NCBI RefSeq assembly: GCF_008801475.1
Contig: NZ_VZPP01000005.1
Coordinates: forward strand, 248,001 to 312,000
Source of the DNA: Pseudomonas moorei
GTDB lineage: Bacteria > Pseudomonadota > Gammaproteobacteria > Pseudomonadales > Pseudomonadaceae
DNA: 64,000 nt
Direction: 5' to 3'
Below are positions 30,715 through 39,128 of this stretch, one piece after another (positions within the stretch are counted from its first letter, which is position 1; every line of letters starts with the position of its first letter). The notes beneath the pieces are model-generated. The model was not told the DNA's origin. It saw only the letters and a list, made by a program, of their open reading frames with translations, and searched no databases. A program made the translations under genes and the position numbers.

Positions 30715-31184
30715 GGCTGTGTTCCTTGTGACGAGCTTTCGGGCTCGGAAAGATAGTGAGTCGGCTGGGGCGGGCGATACACGTTCAGACGGGCGGTGGC
30801 GTGAATGCCCGGTGCATTGATGTGGCATTCGAATACGCCCATGCCGTTATCGTCTTCGAGCGAGCGAATGCCGTGGATGGTCAGCTCGGTCCCGGCCGGG
30901 AAGCTTTCGACATTGCATTCGAATTTACGGCTGCCCAGCAGAAAGCCGAGCGCCACGGCATCGCCGCGCTGGCGCGCATGGCAACCGGCGAAGGCGGCGA
31001 CGCTCTGGGCCATCAGTTCAATCCCGACCCAGGCCGGCAGGCTGCCGTCCGGTTGGCTGAACAGACCATCGGGCCTGACGGTGAGACGGGTGTGGATCTG
31101 CTCTTCATCGAACGCCAGGATCTGCTCGATGAAGATCATATCGCCAGCGTGGGGCAGCAGTTCGGCGAGCGGCCAGTCAATCAT
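30711..31184 (-). CDS. apeP: Aryl polyene 3-hydroxyacyl-ACP dehydratase (ApeP-type)
   Basis: The product has 157 residues with a single hot-dog fold. LPHAGDMIFIEQIL near the N-terminus and PAWVGIELMAQSVAAFAGCHA are the conserved segments of the FabA/FabZ-like ApeP family. It removes water from the hydroxyacyl intermediate to build conjugated double bonds; the ApeI-like domain encoded at 42896-44575 is the second dehydratase. The gene overlaps both neighbours by ATGA. Confidence 0.88.
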   Translation of the reverse strand: MIDWPLAELLPHAGDMIFIEQILAFDEEQIHTRLTVRPDGLFSQPDGSLPAWVGIELMAQSVAAFAGCHARQRGDAVALGFLLGSRKFECNVESFPAGTELTIHGIRSLEDDNGMGVFECHINAPGIHATARLNVYRPPQPTHYLSEPESSSQGTQP

Positions 31185-32377
31185 GGGGCGTCTCCGATAA
31201 TCAGGCTGACGTTGTTACCACCGAAAGCGAAGGAATTGCTCATCAGGTAGCGGGGACCAATGGACGACAGGCGCGTGGCCGGGGTCACCCAATTCAGGGC
31301 GGGCAGTTCAGGGTCCGCCTGGCCATCCCAGACATGGGGTGGCAGGGCGTGCTCGTGATTGCCGGTGCTCAGGCTCAACCAGCAGAACGCCGCTTCCAGC
31401 GCTCCGGCCGCGCCGAGGGTGTGGCCGGTCATGGGTTTGGTCGAAGAGCAGGGCACCCCTTCAGGGAACACGGCCGCGACGGCGTGGCTTTCCATGGCGT
31501 CGTTATGTTGGGTAGCGGTGCCGTGCAGGTTCAGGTAGCTGATCTGTTGCGGTTGCAGTCCGGCGCGATTCAAGGCTTTGCGCATCGCTTCCTGTGCGCC
31601 GCGTCCGCTCGGTTCCGGTGCCGAAATGTGATGCGCATCCGAGCTGGCGCCGCTGCCCAACAGGGCAATCGGTTGGCTGTCGCCAGGCTGCTTGCTCATC
31701 AGGAACAGCGCGGCGGCTTCGCCGATGTTGATGCCGTTGCGGTTGCGCGAAAACGGGTTGCAGCGCTGCCCTGATACCGCTTCCAGTGCCGAGAAACCGT
31801 TGAGGGTCAGCTTGCAGAGGGTGTCGACGCCACCGCACAGGACCACGTCGCACACGCCCAGGTCCAGCAGGCGCTGGGCACTCATCAGGGCACGGGCGCT
31901 GGAGGTGCAGGCCGTTGAAATGACGTAGGTCGGCCCGCTCACTTGCAGCCAGTCGGCGAGAAAATTCGCCGGGGCACCGAGTTCCTGTTGCTGGTAGTCA
32001 TAGTCGGCCGGGAATTGCTGCTCGCGGATGTAACAGCCCAGGCTCTCACTGGCTTCGTCTATGCCCGAAGTGCTGGTGCCCAGCACGATCCCGATGCGCT
32101 CGCGACCGTAGGTCTGGATCGCGCGATCGATGTCCGGGCGAATTTGCAGGGCGGCTTCCATCAGCAGTTGGTTGTTGCGGCTGCGCTGCCGGATCAACTC
32201 GGGTGGAATCGCCGGCAGTTCGCCTGCGACCGCGCCCACCGGCAACGACCGTTCCGGCACCCAACCGGCCTCGCTGCGCATGCCGGAGCAATCGCCGGCA
32301 AACAGGTTGCGCGCGATTTCCTGCTTGTCGCGGCCCAGGGCGCAGATCACGCCGAGGGCGTTCAGGTAGGCGGTCAT
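31181..32377 (-). CDS. apeO: Aryl polyene beta-ketoacyl synthase (ApeO-type)
   Basis: The product has 398 residues with all ketosynthase residues: Cys in VISTACTSSARALM, His in LHGTATQHNDAMES and His in MTGHTLGAAGALEA. This type is the main condensing enzyme and acts as a heterodimer with the chain-length-factor-like protein, here the gene at 46419-47144. The start overlaps the lipoprotein stop and the stop overlaps the dehydratase start, both by ATGA. Confidence 0.9.
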   Translation of the reverse strand: MTAYLNALGVICALGRDKQEIARNLFAGDCSGMRSEAGWVPERSLPVGAVAGELPAIPPELIRQRSRNNQLLMEAALQIRPDIDRAIQTYGRERIGIVLGTSTSGIDEASESLGCYIREQQFPADYDYQQQELGAPANFLADWLQVSGPTYVISTACTSSARALMSAQRLLDLGVCDVVLCGGVDTLCKLTLNGFSALEAVSGQRCNPFSRNRNGINIGEAAALFLMSKQPGDSQPIALLGSGASSDAHHISAPEPSGRGAQEAMRKALNRAGLQPQQISYLNLHGTATQHNDAMESHAVAAVFPEGVPCSSTKPMTGHTLGAAGALEAAFCWLSLSTGNHEHALPPHVWDGQADPELPALNWVTPATRLSSIGPRYLMSNSFAFGGNNVSLIIGDAP

Positions 32378-32973
32378 GGTGCCTCCCCGCTCAGGGGCGT
32401 GACTTGATATTTCGGGCCTTTGGGCAGGTTCAATTCAAAGCTCATCGGTTGTGAATAACGAACGTCCCAGCGTTCGGGCAGGGTGCGTTGAGCGCCATGT
32501 TGCCAGGCCGCGGGATAGTTGCCGTGCAACTCGTCCCTGGGGGTCAGGGCAAACAGCAGCGCCGCGAACAGTTCCCGGGCTTCGGGGTTGGGCGGCAGCA
32601 GGCCGTCGGCATGCCAGGTTCCGTCGACCAGCTTCTGGCGTGCCTGCGGGATGCCCAGCAGGTCCATCATCGACCAGCGAATGCCCGGGCCTTCACGCTG
32701 GATCACCAGCACCCAGTCCTGACGTTGTTCGGCCCGCAGGCGCTGGATGTGCAATTGCAGCGGCAGCGACAGGTTCGGGGTTTGCTCGGGCAGCGGCGGC
32801 TGGCTGGCGCAGGCGCTGAGCAACAGGGCTGCGGCAAACAGCAAAAACCCGAGAACGATTGCGGACCCTGTGGGAGCGAGCTTGCTCGCGATGACGGCAC
32901 TACAGTCGGCATCGCGGGTGGCTGACCCACCGCTTTCGCTGGCCAGCCAGCTCCTACAGGTAACGTTGAGCAT
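32374..32973 (-). CDS. DUF3261-type lipoprotein of the aryl polyene cluster, REP inside signal region
   Basis: The product has 199 residues. A lipobox LLLSACASQ is preceded by the hydrophobic core AIVLGFLLFAAALL. The body matches the DUF3261 lipoproteins found in aryl polyene operons (ApeN role), probably an outer-membrane partner for pigment lipid delivery. The ATG 32973 overlaps the methyltransferase stop (TGATG). Codons 6 to about 35 are encoded by a REP pair, giving an abnormally long, polar stretch before the signal core. No other in-frame ATG or GTG exists before the lipobox. Confidence 0.82.
   Translation of the reverse strand: MLNVTCRSWLASESGGSATRDADCSAVIASKLAPTGSAIVLGFLLFAAALLLSACASQPPLPEQTPNLSLPLQLHIQRLRAEQRQDWVLVIQREGPGIRWSMMDLLGIPQARQKLVDGTWHADGLLPPNPEARELFAALLFALTPRDELHGNYPAAWQHGAQRTLPERWDVRYSQPMSFELNLPKGPKYQVTPLSGEAP
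32868..32959. repeat. REP pair inside the 5' end of the DUF3261 lipoprotein gene
   Basis: The arms TGTGGGAGCGAGCTTGCTCG and an inverted, variant mate ending in CAGCTCCTACAG lie within the coding sequence. They are read in frame as the segment between MLNVT and the hydrophobic signal core, including ASKLAP. Confidence 0.85.
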
Positions 32974-33698
32974 CAAACTCCACCTTTCAACGGTTTGCGC
33001 GCAACCACATTGACCAGGGTTTCTTCCCGTTGGCCAAAGGGTTTTGGCTGGCGCAAGCCCAAGCGTTCCAGCAGACCTAAATCCTTGGCGCGGCTCCACC
33101 ACAAGTACGGATAAGACACATTTTGCGGACCGAATTCAAAACCCTGCCGTCGGATCATCTCCAGATACTGCGCGGCACTTTTTTGCACGTGCATCGGATG
33201 CCGGAACAACCAACGAATCACCCAAGTATCAATGTATGCCTCGGTGGATTCGGCGAACAGCAGATAGCCGCCTGGCTTGAGCACACGGTAGAACTCGGCC
33301 AGTGTCTTTTCCTGCTCCACCAGATGATGGAAGGTCTGGTGACAGAACAGCAGGTCGACGCTGGCGTCCGGTACGGCAAGGGTGGCGCAGTCGCTGCCGA
33401 TCAACTCCACGGCAATACCCTGATAGACCGCTTCTTCACGGCTCTGGTTCAGGCTGTGGGGATCGGCATCCACACCAATCAGACGTCCGGGCATAAAGGT
33501 TTGTTGCAGGTGCTTGAACGACTTGCCTTGACCGCAGCCGGCGTCCAGCAGCACCGGATTGCTCGGCAGCGGCTCGCTGAACAGGCTGCTCAAATCGTCG
33601 ATCGCCACGCGCAGCACGCGGTACTGCCAGGTGTAGCTGCGCAGGAACCAGAGGCCGAAACGGGTTTCTTCGACGTAGTTGTCGCTCAGGTAGCTCAT
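32973..33698 (-). CDS. Class I SAM-dependent methyltransferase
   Basis: The product has 241 residues. The SAM-binding motif VLLDAGCGQGKSF lies near 49-61, with an acidic residue at the end of the second strand (IGVDADP). FYRVLKPGGYLLFAEST is typical of Methyltransf_11/25. The start chosen, ATG 33698, overlaps the flavoprotein stop by ATGA; a much longer frame to 34193 only shadows that gene. It may methylate the aryl head group of the pigment, since O- and C-methylations are known in aryl polyenes. The target is an inference. Confidence 0.85.
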   Translation of the reverse strand: MSYLSDNYVEETRFGLWFLRSYTWQYRVLRVAIDDLSSLFSEPLPSNPVLLDAGCGQGKSFKHLQQTFMPGRLIGVDADPHSLNQSREEAVYQGIAVELIGSDCATLAVPDASVDLLFCHQTFHHLVEQEKTLAEFYRVLKPGGYLLFAESTEAYIDTWVIRWLFRHPMHVQKSAAQYLEMIRRQGFEFGPQNVSYPYLWWSRAKDLGLLERLGLRQPKPFGQREETLVNVVARKPLKGGV

Positions 33699-34942
33699 GT
33701 CGCATCCCGTGCGCAGAGTTGAGAAATCACTTTCAGGCGGCGCTTGGCTTCGCTGACGAACGGGTTGCGCTCGTCCCAGGCGTAGCCGGCCAGGATCGAG
33801 CTGATCATGCGGCGGATCTCCCCGGAGCTGCCCTCGTGGTAAATCACGTCCTGGAAGGTCCCGGCGTACCAGCCTTCGACGTAGCAACGAAAGGTATCGA
33901 CCCCGCGCTTGAGCGGCTCGGCAAATGCCTTTTCCCAGTCGACGGTTTCGCCTTGCAACTGCCGGTGCAGGACGCCGGCGGCCATGCTCGCCGAACGCAT
34001 CGCAATGGTCACGCCGGACGAAAACACCGGGTCGAGGAACTCCGCGGCATTGCCCAGCAGCGCGAAGCCTGGCCCGTGCAGGGCCTTGACGTTGGCCGAG
34101 TAGCCGCCGATGGTCCGCGCGGGCGTATCCCACACCGCATTGTTCAGCACGCCGGACAGGCTGGGCGTCTCGGCAATGAAACCGCGCAGGCAATCGTCCA
34201 GGTTATCGGTGCGGCCCTCGAAATGCTCTGCGGCGGCAACCACGCCGACCGAGCAACGGCCGTTGCTGAACGGGATGGTCCAGAACCAGACGTCGCGTTT
34301 GTCGGGATGGGTGGTGACGAGGATCTTGGTGCGGTCGAAGGTCGGGTTGGTGATGCGGTCTTCGACATGGGTAAACACGGCCTGACGCACCGGAAAGTTC
34401 GACGGCGCTTCGAGGTCGAGCAGGCGCGGCAGCACACGACCGTAACCGCTGGCGTCGAGCATGAAGTCCGCCTCGATGCGGTATTCGCTGCCGTCCTCGC
34501 GACGCACGCCAAGCTGCGGGTGCGGCAAATCGACCTCGACGCTGACGATGGCTTCGCCGTAGCGGATTTCCACGCCTTGCAGCGCGGCCTGATCGGCCAG
34601 CAGTTTGTCGAAATCGGCGCGCTGGACCTGGAAGGTCGTCGGCTTGCCCTGGGTAAAGGTGTCGCCGAAATCAAAAGCGCTGTAACGCTCGCCCCAGGCA
34701 AACGCGGCACCGGTTTTCACCTGGAATCCCGCGGCATTGACGGCGTCCAGCATGCCCGCCTCTTCGACGAAATCCAGGCAGTGAGCCAACAGGCTTTCGC
34801 CAATGGAAAACCGTGGGAAATGCTGGCGCTCGATCACCAGCACGTCATGACCCTGGCGTTTGAGCAGCGCGGCGGCGATGGCCCCCGAAGGGCCTGCACC
34901 GATGACCACGATCTGGCGACGTTCCATTTCAACGGTTGGCAT
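33695..34942 (-). CDS. FAD-dependent oxidoreductase, halogenase-like
   Basis: The product has 415 residues. The FAD site GAGPSG lies at 15-20. IERQHFPRFSIGESLL follows at 38-52 and QVKTGAAFAWG at 74-84. A W-x-W-x-I-P sequence (WFWTIP) is at 219-224. GESLL, the KxGAxFxWG-like segment with Lys76 and WxWxIP together resemble FADH2-dependent halogenases of the CmlS/CndH type. Xanthomonadins, brominated aryl polyenes, give this biochemical sense. It could instead be a geranylgeranyl-reductase-like oxidoreductase. The start ATG 34942 has AAGGAG five nt upstream. Confidence 0.7.
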   Translation of the reverse strand: MPTVEMERRQIVVIGAGPSGAIAAALLKRQGHDVLVIERQHFPRFSIGESLLAHCLDFVEEAGMLDAVNAAGFQVKTGAAFAWGERYSAFDFGDTFTQGKPTTFQVQRADFDKLLADQAALQGVEIRYGEAIVSVEVDLPHPQLGVRREDGSEYRIEADFMLDASGYGRVLPRLLDLEAPSNFPVRQAVFTHVEDRITNPTFDRTKILVTTHPDKRDVWFWTIPFSNGRCSVGVVAAAEHFEGRTDNLDDCLRGFIAETPSLSGVLNNAVWDTPARTIGGYSANVKALHGPGFALLGNAAEFLDPVFSSGVTIAMRSASMAAGVLHRQLQGETVDWEKAFAEPLKRGVDTFRCYVEGWYAGTFQDVIYHEGSSGEIRRMISSILAGYAWDERNPFVSEAKRRLKVISQLCARDAT

Positions 34943-36089
34943 GGGGGCTCCTTGCCGGGGCGGCGGGTTTCAAGGGGATTCGATGCATGCCGGCCAGTGC
35001 CGGCAGCAAGGTGGCGATCAGGCCCATCAGCATCAGCGCAAAGTACAGCGCCGGGTTGATGAGCTGTTGTTGCAACAGCAGGTTGAGAAACACGATCTCA
35101 CTCAAGCCGCGAATATTCAGCAACACGCTTTCCCGCCAGCGGCTGGCGCCCTGGAACGAAGCGCCGGCCCAGCCGAGGCCAAGCCAGTTGCCGAGCATTT
35201 TGCTGGCGATCGGCAATAGCAGCAGGGCCACCAGTTGCACCCAGCCAAGACTGTCCATGGCGCTGTGCACATTGATCTGCACGATGCCGAACGTGAGGAT
35301 CAGCGGGATAGCGATGTAGGTTTGCAGAAAAATCATCCAGCGCACCGGAAAGGGCAGTATCAGCGGCGCCTTCAATACGGCCATCAGCAGCAGGTAACCG
35401 ATACCGAAAATCAGCGCGTTGAGCTTGTAGTGTTCGGCCACCACCAGCAGCGCGAAAAAGCATCCGCTGTACAGCCATGCCTGGCGCAGGCCGAGCAGGC
35501 GCAGCAGCAACGGCAGACAGGCGCCGGCCAAGGGCAGCAACAGGCTGCTCAAATGCAGGGTGCCTTGGGCGATGGCGAACAGGGTCCAGCAGCTGAGATC
35601 GATGAGGATCGCCGTCTGTACCAGGCGCCGGGTGGCGGCGGGCGGGTAGTCGATGTGCCGCAGGTACAGGTACAACACCGGAATCGCGGTAATGGCGAAT
35701 AACAGACCGACCGCCAGCGAGCTGATCCATGGCTGCGGTGGCAACAGCCAGAACGCCGTGGCCAGGCCGCAGGCAAACGGCAGGCAGAAACTCGGCAGGG
35801 CGATTTTCAGGCTCTGTCGATCCAGCTGCAGGTCGATCACATCGCTGAGGATGTAGCCCAGCAGCAGCGCGAAACTCAGGCTGTAGAGGTTTTTCAGCCA
35901 GATCGGCGACACCAGCGCCGCGCCACTGAGTTGCCAATGGGGTTCGATCCAGAAATACATCAGCAGCGGCAGGCCGACGGTCGCCAGCAGCAACTGGCTG
36001 ACAATCGGGATCAAGCCCAGATGCCGGCCCAGTCGGGTCGCCACGGCGAACAACGCCAGGGCCATCGCCCAGAACAGTGCAACCATCAT
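34929..36089 (-). CDS. CPA2-like membrane antiporter homologue in the aryl polyene cluster
   Basis: The product has 386 residues with about 11-12 hydrophobic segments and no soluble regulatory domain. The overall pattern resembles Kef/CPA2 exchangers: LSFALLLGYILSDVIDLQLDRQSLK near 75-98 and RESVLLNIRGLSEIVFLNLLLQQ near 322-344 (compare the RGEF motif). The central ion-binding pair is reduced to a single Asp in AILIDLSCW. It may not be an active cation/proton exchanger. It overlaps the MMPL gene (ATGA) and the flavoprotein gene, so it is an integral part of the operon. Confidence 0.65.
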   Translation of the reverse strand: MMVALFWAMALALFAVATRLGRHLGLIPIVSQLLLATVGLPLLMYFWIEPHWQLSGAALVSPIWLKNLYSLSFALLLGYILSDVIDLQLDRQSLKIALPSFCLPFACGLATAFWLLPPQPWISSLAVGLLFAITAIPVLYLYLRHIDYPPAATRRLVQTAILIDLSCWTLFAIAQGTLHLSSLLLPLAGACLPLLLRLLGLRQAWLYSGCFFALLVVAEHYKLNALIFGIGYLLLMAVLKAPLILPFPVRWMIFLQTYIAIPLILTFGIVQINVHSAMDSLGWVQLVALLLLPIASKMLGNWLGLGWAGASFQGASRWRESVLLNIRGLSEIVFLNLLLQQQLINPALYFALMLMGLIATLLPALAGMHRIPLKPAAPARSPHANR

Positions 36090-38437
36090 TGTGCCGGCTC
36101 CTCGGCGGGTGCCGCGTGCCTGTGCTTTCCGGCCCAGGGGGCGAGCATGAAGCTGAATATCAGGCCCAGGCTGACCGACAGACCGAAGTTGCTCACCGCC
36201 GGTGTGCTCGACACCGCCAGCAGGCCGAACGACAGCCAGGTGGTCAGCGCCGCCAGCAGGGTGCCCAGCAGACTCACGGCGGCACCGCCGACCTGCTCAC
36301 GCATCAGGATCGCGTAATCGACGCTGATGGCCGTCACCAGCAGCAAGCCGAACAGGCTGAACAGGGTCAACGGCTGCCCCAGCCAGCCGAGGCTGGCGAG
36401 GCTGCACAGCGCAGCCAGCAGCGGCAGGGAAACAATGCGCAGCGCGCCGCCGAGGCCGAACGGCAGGATCAGCACAAGCACGATCAGCGCGCAGGAGGCG
36501 AGCTTCAGTTCGGCGGCACTGATCTGGGTGGCGGCGAAAACGTCGTTCAGTTCGCCAAGCCGGTCGACCAACTGCACGCCTGGCAGGTCCAGCGCCTGGA
36601 TGCGCAGCAGTGACGGGTTGTTCAGGCCTTGCAGGCTGACCATGGCCGCCACGCCATCATCGGTCGGCCCCAGCCACAGCGTCCGATAGGGTTCGGCCAA
36701 GGGCCCGGCCAATGCGGCGTCGATGTCTTCGACGGGCAGCGCCTGCAAGGTTTTCAGCTCCGCTTGCAGCGCCTCGGCCGGCACACCGACGTCGAGCAGC
36801 GGCTGCCAGACGTTCGGCAAGGCGTTCAACGCTTCGCGCAGGTGAAGCTGCTCGTTCGGCGGGCTCACCAGTTGATTGAGCGACAGATAGCCCTGAAGTT
36901 TTTTCAGGTTGACCAGTTGATCCAGGCGTTCGCTCAGGGCGGTCTGGCGTTCCAGCAGTTCCTGTTGATTGGCCGCGCGCACCAGGAAGAACTGGCTGGT
37001 GGGTTGATAACCGGTAATGCGGGCGATGGTCTGGGCTTCGTCGGTCAATTGTTGGGGGGCGCCGACCCACTGGCGAATGTCATTGCGGGTCCCGAGGTGC
37101 AAGAGGCCGCCGACGCAGAAAGCAATCAACAGCGCAAACAGCACGGGCGTGCGCAGGCGCTGGAGCAACGCTTCACGCACCCCCAGCAAAAACTCGCAAA
37201 CCCGCAGTGGCCATTGCGCCGGGCGCAGCTCTACACCCTTGAGCAGCGCCGGCAGCAGGCACACGGCGGACAAATAGGCACCCAGCAGCCCGGCGGCGGA
37301 GAACACGGCAATCTGCGTCAGCGCGGGGAATGGCGTCCAGGCCAGGGCCAGGTAGCCGATGGCGCTGGTGATCAGGCTCAGGGTCAAACCGGGCAAGGTC
37401 AGGCGCAGGGCCGGCCAACTGTGCCAGGGTTTCAGGCTCCAGCTCTTGGACAGGTAATGCAGCGGGTAGTCGACCGCGACGCCGATCAGGCTCGACCCCA
37501 GCACCAGCGTCATCACATGCATGTGGCCGAACAGCGCCACGCACGCCACCGCGCCAAACAGCATGCCCACCAGCACCGGGACGAACGCCAGCAACACGCG
37601 CCAGCGCCGGAAGGCCAGCAACAGCAGCAACAGAATCCCCAGGGTGGCGCCGCCTCCCACCCAGGTCATCTCACGGGTGGCCTGTCGTTGACCATTGGCT
37701 GCATAGAGCAAGCCGCTGGCCGCCAACAGTTGCACGTCAGACTCGGCTGCTTGTTTACGACTGCGCTGGAGCAGGTCGGCCACTTGCAGCGGCAGTTTCA
37801 TGTCGAAGGCGTTGCCGGTGGTCCGCGCGCGCAGCAGCACCCAGCTCTTGCCGTCGGCGTCGGCGATCAATGCGCCGCTGCCAATGTCCAGTTGCACCGA
37901 GCCGTGCTGCGGCTGGCTGTTCTGGATGCGCCCGGTCAGGCCTAGCCAGTCATCCTGGCTCGACACCAGGCTGAAACCGGTGAAGGGGTCGAACAGTGCT
38001 TGCACCCGTTGCTGGATAAAGGCGTCGGGGTGTTCGATCAATTGCTGGCGATCTGTTGCCGACAGCATCGCCAGTCGGCCTTGCAGCAGTTGCGTGCGCA
38101 AGGCTGGCAAATCGGCTTGCAGGTTCCACTGGACCTTCTCGAACAGCCCGCTGGCCTGCCATTGATCGCCCAGTTTGTGCGCCATGGCGATGGCTTGCTG
38201 GCGATCGGTGTGACCGACCAGCACCAGCATCTCGCGGTTCAGCGGTTCCTGCATGCGTTGTTCGGCGCGCAGTTCCAGCGCGTCCGGCGTCGTGCCGGGC
38301 ACCAGTTCCATCAGGTTGGCCGACAGCGGCGCACCGTCACGCCATTGCCAGCCGGCGAGCGCCAGTACCGCCAGCAGCAGGATCAAGAACAGCCGAGGAA
38401 GTGCGCGTTCACTCGGCAAAGTCGTGTTGCTCCGCAT
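36086..38437 (-). CDS. MMPL/RND-family exporter of the aryl polyene cluster
   Basis: The product has 783 residues. An N-terminal membrane segment, a periplasmic domain, a first bundle of membrane helices (about 250-420), a second periplasmic domain and a second bundle (about 620-780) give the MMPL layout. LGSSLIGVAVDYPLHYLSKSW and LFGLLLVTAISVDYAILMREQVG hold the paired charged residues of the proton relay. It occupies the ApeM position and probably exports the pigment-lipid through the inner membrane together with the LolA-like protein and the lipoprotein. Confidence 0.9.
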   Translation of the reverse strand: MRSNTTLPSERALPRLFLILLLAVLALAGWQWRDGAPLSANLMELVPGTTPDALELRAEQRMQEPLNREMLVLVGHTDRQQAIAMAHKLGDQWQASGLFEKVQWNLQADLPALRTQLLQGRLAMLSATDRQQLIEHPDAFIQQRVQALFDPFTGFSLVSSQDDWLGLTGRIQNSQPQHGSVQLDIGSGALIADADGKSWVLLRARTTGNAFDMKLPLQVADLLQRSRKQAAESDVQLLAASGLLYAANGQRQATREMTWVGGGATLGILLLLLLAFRRWRVLLAFVPVLVGMLFGAVACVALFGHMHVMTLVLGSSLIGVAVDYPLHYLSKSWSLKPWHSWPALRLTLPGLTLSLITSAIGYLALAWTPFPALTQIAVFSAAGLLGAYLSAVCLLPALLKGVELRPAQWPLRVCEFLLGVREALLQRLRTPVLFALLIAFCVGGLLHLGTRNDIRQWVGAPQQLTDEAQTIARITGYQPTSQFFLVRAANQQELLERQTALSERLDQLVNLKKLQGYLSLNQLVSPPNEQLHLREALNALPNVWQPLLDVGVPAEALQAELKTLQALPVEDIDAALAGPLAEPYRTLWLGPTDDGVAAMVSLQGLNNPSLLRIQALDLPGVQLVDRLGELNDVFAATQISAAELKLASCALIVLVLILPFGLGGALRIVSLPLLAALCSLASLGWLGQPLTLFSLFGLLLVTAISVDYAILMREQVGGAAVSLLGTLLAALTTWLSFGLLAVSSTPAVSNFGLSVSLGLIFSFMLAPWAGKHRHAAPAEEPAQ

Positions 38438-39128
38438 CGCTCAACGGTTCGGTACTGACGCTGTCCTGCATGCGCAACAGGGTGCTGTCACCCTGGGTTT
38501 CCAGCAGCTCGATGCTGTGCACCAGTTCACCGCCCGTGATGTTGATCTGGGTGAACACCTGCTTGAGCAGCATCGAACGCGGCACCAGCGTCAGCCGCCA
38601 GTCCTGCGCTTCGCCGCTCAGTGACAATTCGAAATCCCGTTGCAGCCCGCTGCTATCGCCTTGCAGGACGGCAAGGAACAGACGGTTCTGCTCGGCCCCG
38701 GCGCTCTTGCCCGGCAACATCTGCCAGCCGCTGGGGTCGCGCCGGGCGATGCCTTGGTCGGTGATGCGGTAATCCTGCTGCAGCGGCGTTTTGAGCAGCC
38801 ACAACAGACCGTGGTTTTTCGCCAGGACAAAGGTGCCTTTGCTGGTCAGTGGTTGAGGCAGTGCGCGCAGGTGTTTTTCCTGGATGAACTGGCCATGGAT
38901 CACCTCCGGTTTGGCCAGTTGATCGCTGAGCTGTTGCAGGTCAAAGGCGTTGGCCAGCCCCGGAATGCCCAGCAACACGCAGAACACTGCAGGCGCGAGC
39001 TTGCTCGCGAAAAACCTGAGGGCGCGGCGGAGTGCCAGGTGCCCAGCGTTATCGTTAACGACCATCGCGACGGTGCGACGATTCGACAGGCTTGCTCCTA
39101 CAGGGGAACGGGGCAGGCAGACAATCAT
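38409..39128 (-). CDS. LolA-like outer-membrane carrier protein, REP inside signal region
   Basis: The product has 239 residues. After a signal core AVFCVLLGIPGLANA the mature part FDLQQLSDQLAKPEVIHGQFIQEKHLRALPQPLTSKGTFVLAKNHGLLW is a LolA/LolB-type half-barrel (ApeL role). It probably carries the pigment lipid across the periplasm. The ATG 39128 overlaps the thioesterase stop (ATGA). Residues 9-47, up to the signal core, are encoded by a REP pair of 117 nt, exactly 39 codons. An internal ATG at 39065 is an alternative start. Confidence 0.82.
   Translation of the reverse strand: MIVCLPRSPVGASLSNRRTVAMVVNDNAGHLALRRALRFFASKLAPAVFCVLLGIPGLANAFDLQQLSDQLAKPEVIHGQFIQEKHLRALPQPLTSKGTFVLAKNHGLLWLLKTPLQQDYRITDQGIARRDPSGWQMLPGKSAGAEQNRLFLAVLQGDSSGLQRDFELSLSGEAQDWRLTLVPRSMLLKQVFTQINITGGELVHSIELLETQGDSTLLRMQDSVSTEPLSDAEQHDFAE
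38987..39103. repeat. REP pair inside the 5' end of the LolA-like gene
   Basis: CGCGAGCTTGCTCGCG and a degenerate inverted mate ending in GCTTGCTCCTACAG surround a spacer with GTTATCGTTAACGACC. It lies entirely within the reading frame, between the start codon and the hydrophobic signal core. Confidence 0.8.

Noticed and set aside
33719..35059. A 446-codon + strand frame opposite the halogenase-like gene
   Set aside because: The coding frame on the - strand has FAD motifs and coupled start and stop; the + frame has none.
36629..37945. A 438-codon + strand frame opposite the MMPL exporter
   Set aside because: Its Gln/Gly/His-rich composition is typical of a shadow frame.
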